5,890 nt of DNA. It comes from Desulfobacterales bacterium. GTDB taxonomy: Bacteria > Desulfobacterota > Desulfobulbia > Desulfobulbales > BM004. The notes under the pieces were generated by a model. That model made no database searches. It saw only the letters and a list, made by a program, of their open reading frames with translations, and was not told where the DNA came from. The stretch covers positions 1 through 5,890 of the forward strand of contig JAAXQI010000090.1 of NCBI GenBank assembly GCA_012974315.1. Direction: 5' to 3'. Positions 5,866 through 5,890 of the stretch are shown one piece after another. Position 1 is the stretch's first letter, and each line of letters starts with the position of its first letter. The translations under genes and the position numbers were made by a program.

Positions 5866-5874
5866 ATTATAGCA
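5866..5874 (-). promoter_or_regulatory. Extended -10 promoter element for the haem-protein gene
   Basis: On the minus strand the sequence reads TGCTATAAT, an exact extended -10 (TGn plus TATAAT). A matching -35 would fall at or beyond the right edge of the window and cannot be judged. If used, it would give an untranslated leader of about 165-170 bases that includes the nested inverted repeat. Confidence 0.35.
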
Positions 5875-5890
5875 AAAGATAGAAACGAAA

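Overview
The window reads as chromosome of a Gram-negative bacterium. An anaerobic Desulfobacterota-type (deltaproteobacterial) host fits best: a secreted ethylbenzene-dehydrogenase-gamma-like haem protein, a stand-alone PP-loop/CxxC protein and a degenerate GGCACA(R) repeat all suit that group. This is inference from gene style, because no marker gene is present.

Layout. Bases 1-48 are the extreme 3' end of a group II intron: an intact domain VI hairpin with its bulged branch-point adenosine, plus the tail of domain V. The rest of the intron lies off the left edge. A plus-strand block follows: an atypical protein-kinase-fold gene (198-1166), a UspA-type universal stress protein (1197-1685), aroB for 3-dehydroquinate synthase (1735-2805), and a stand-alone RibD-C/DHFR-like reductase (2807-3451) starting one base after the aroB stop. 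The block ends in a short GGCACA-type repeat that forms the left arm of a strong intrinsic terminator (3480-3521). Downstream, a PP-loop ATP pyrophosphatase with two CxxC pairs (3543-4352) appears to be its own unit. A perfect 12-bp hairpin follows it, and this hairpin also overlaps a possible 24-codon small ORF.

From 4650 to 5690, on the minus strand, lies an exported haem-binding-domain protein with an unusual CX3CH motif. It converges on the plus-strand block across a shared hairpin terminator (4591-4625). Its roughly 200-base upstream region holds a nested inverted repeat and a perfect extended -10 element.

How the genes relate: kinase and stress protein probably form a small signalling pair. 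aroB (shikimate pathway) and the reductase look translationally linked, although no known pathway joins them. The exported haem protein is independent and probably serves periplasmic electron transfer. I found no CRISPR array, tRNA, rRNA or prophage. The least conventional items are the intron remnant, the kinase with its altered catalytic loop beside a Usp gene, the orphan reductase behind aroB, the PP-loop/CxxC protein, and the CX3CH haem protein.
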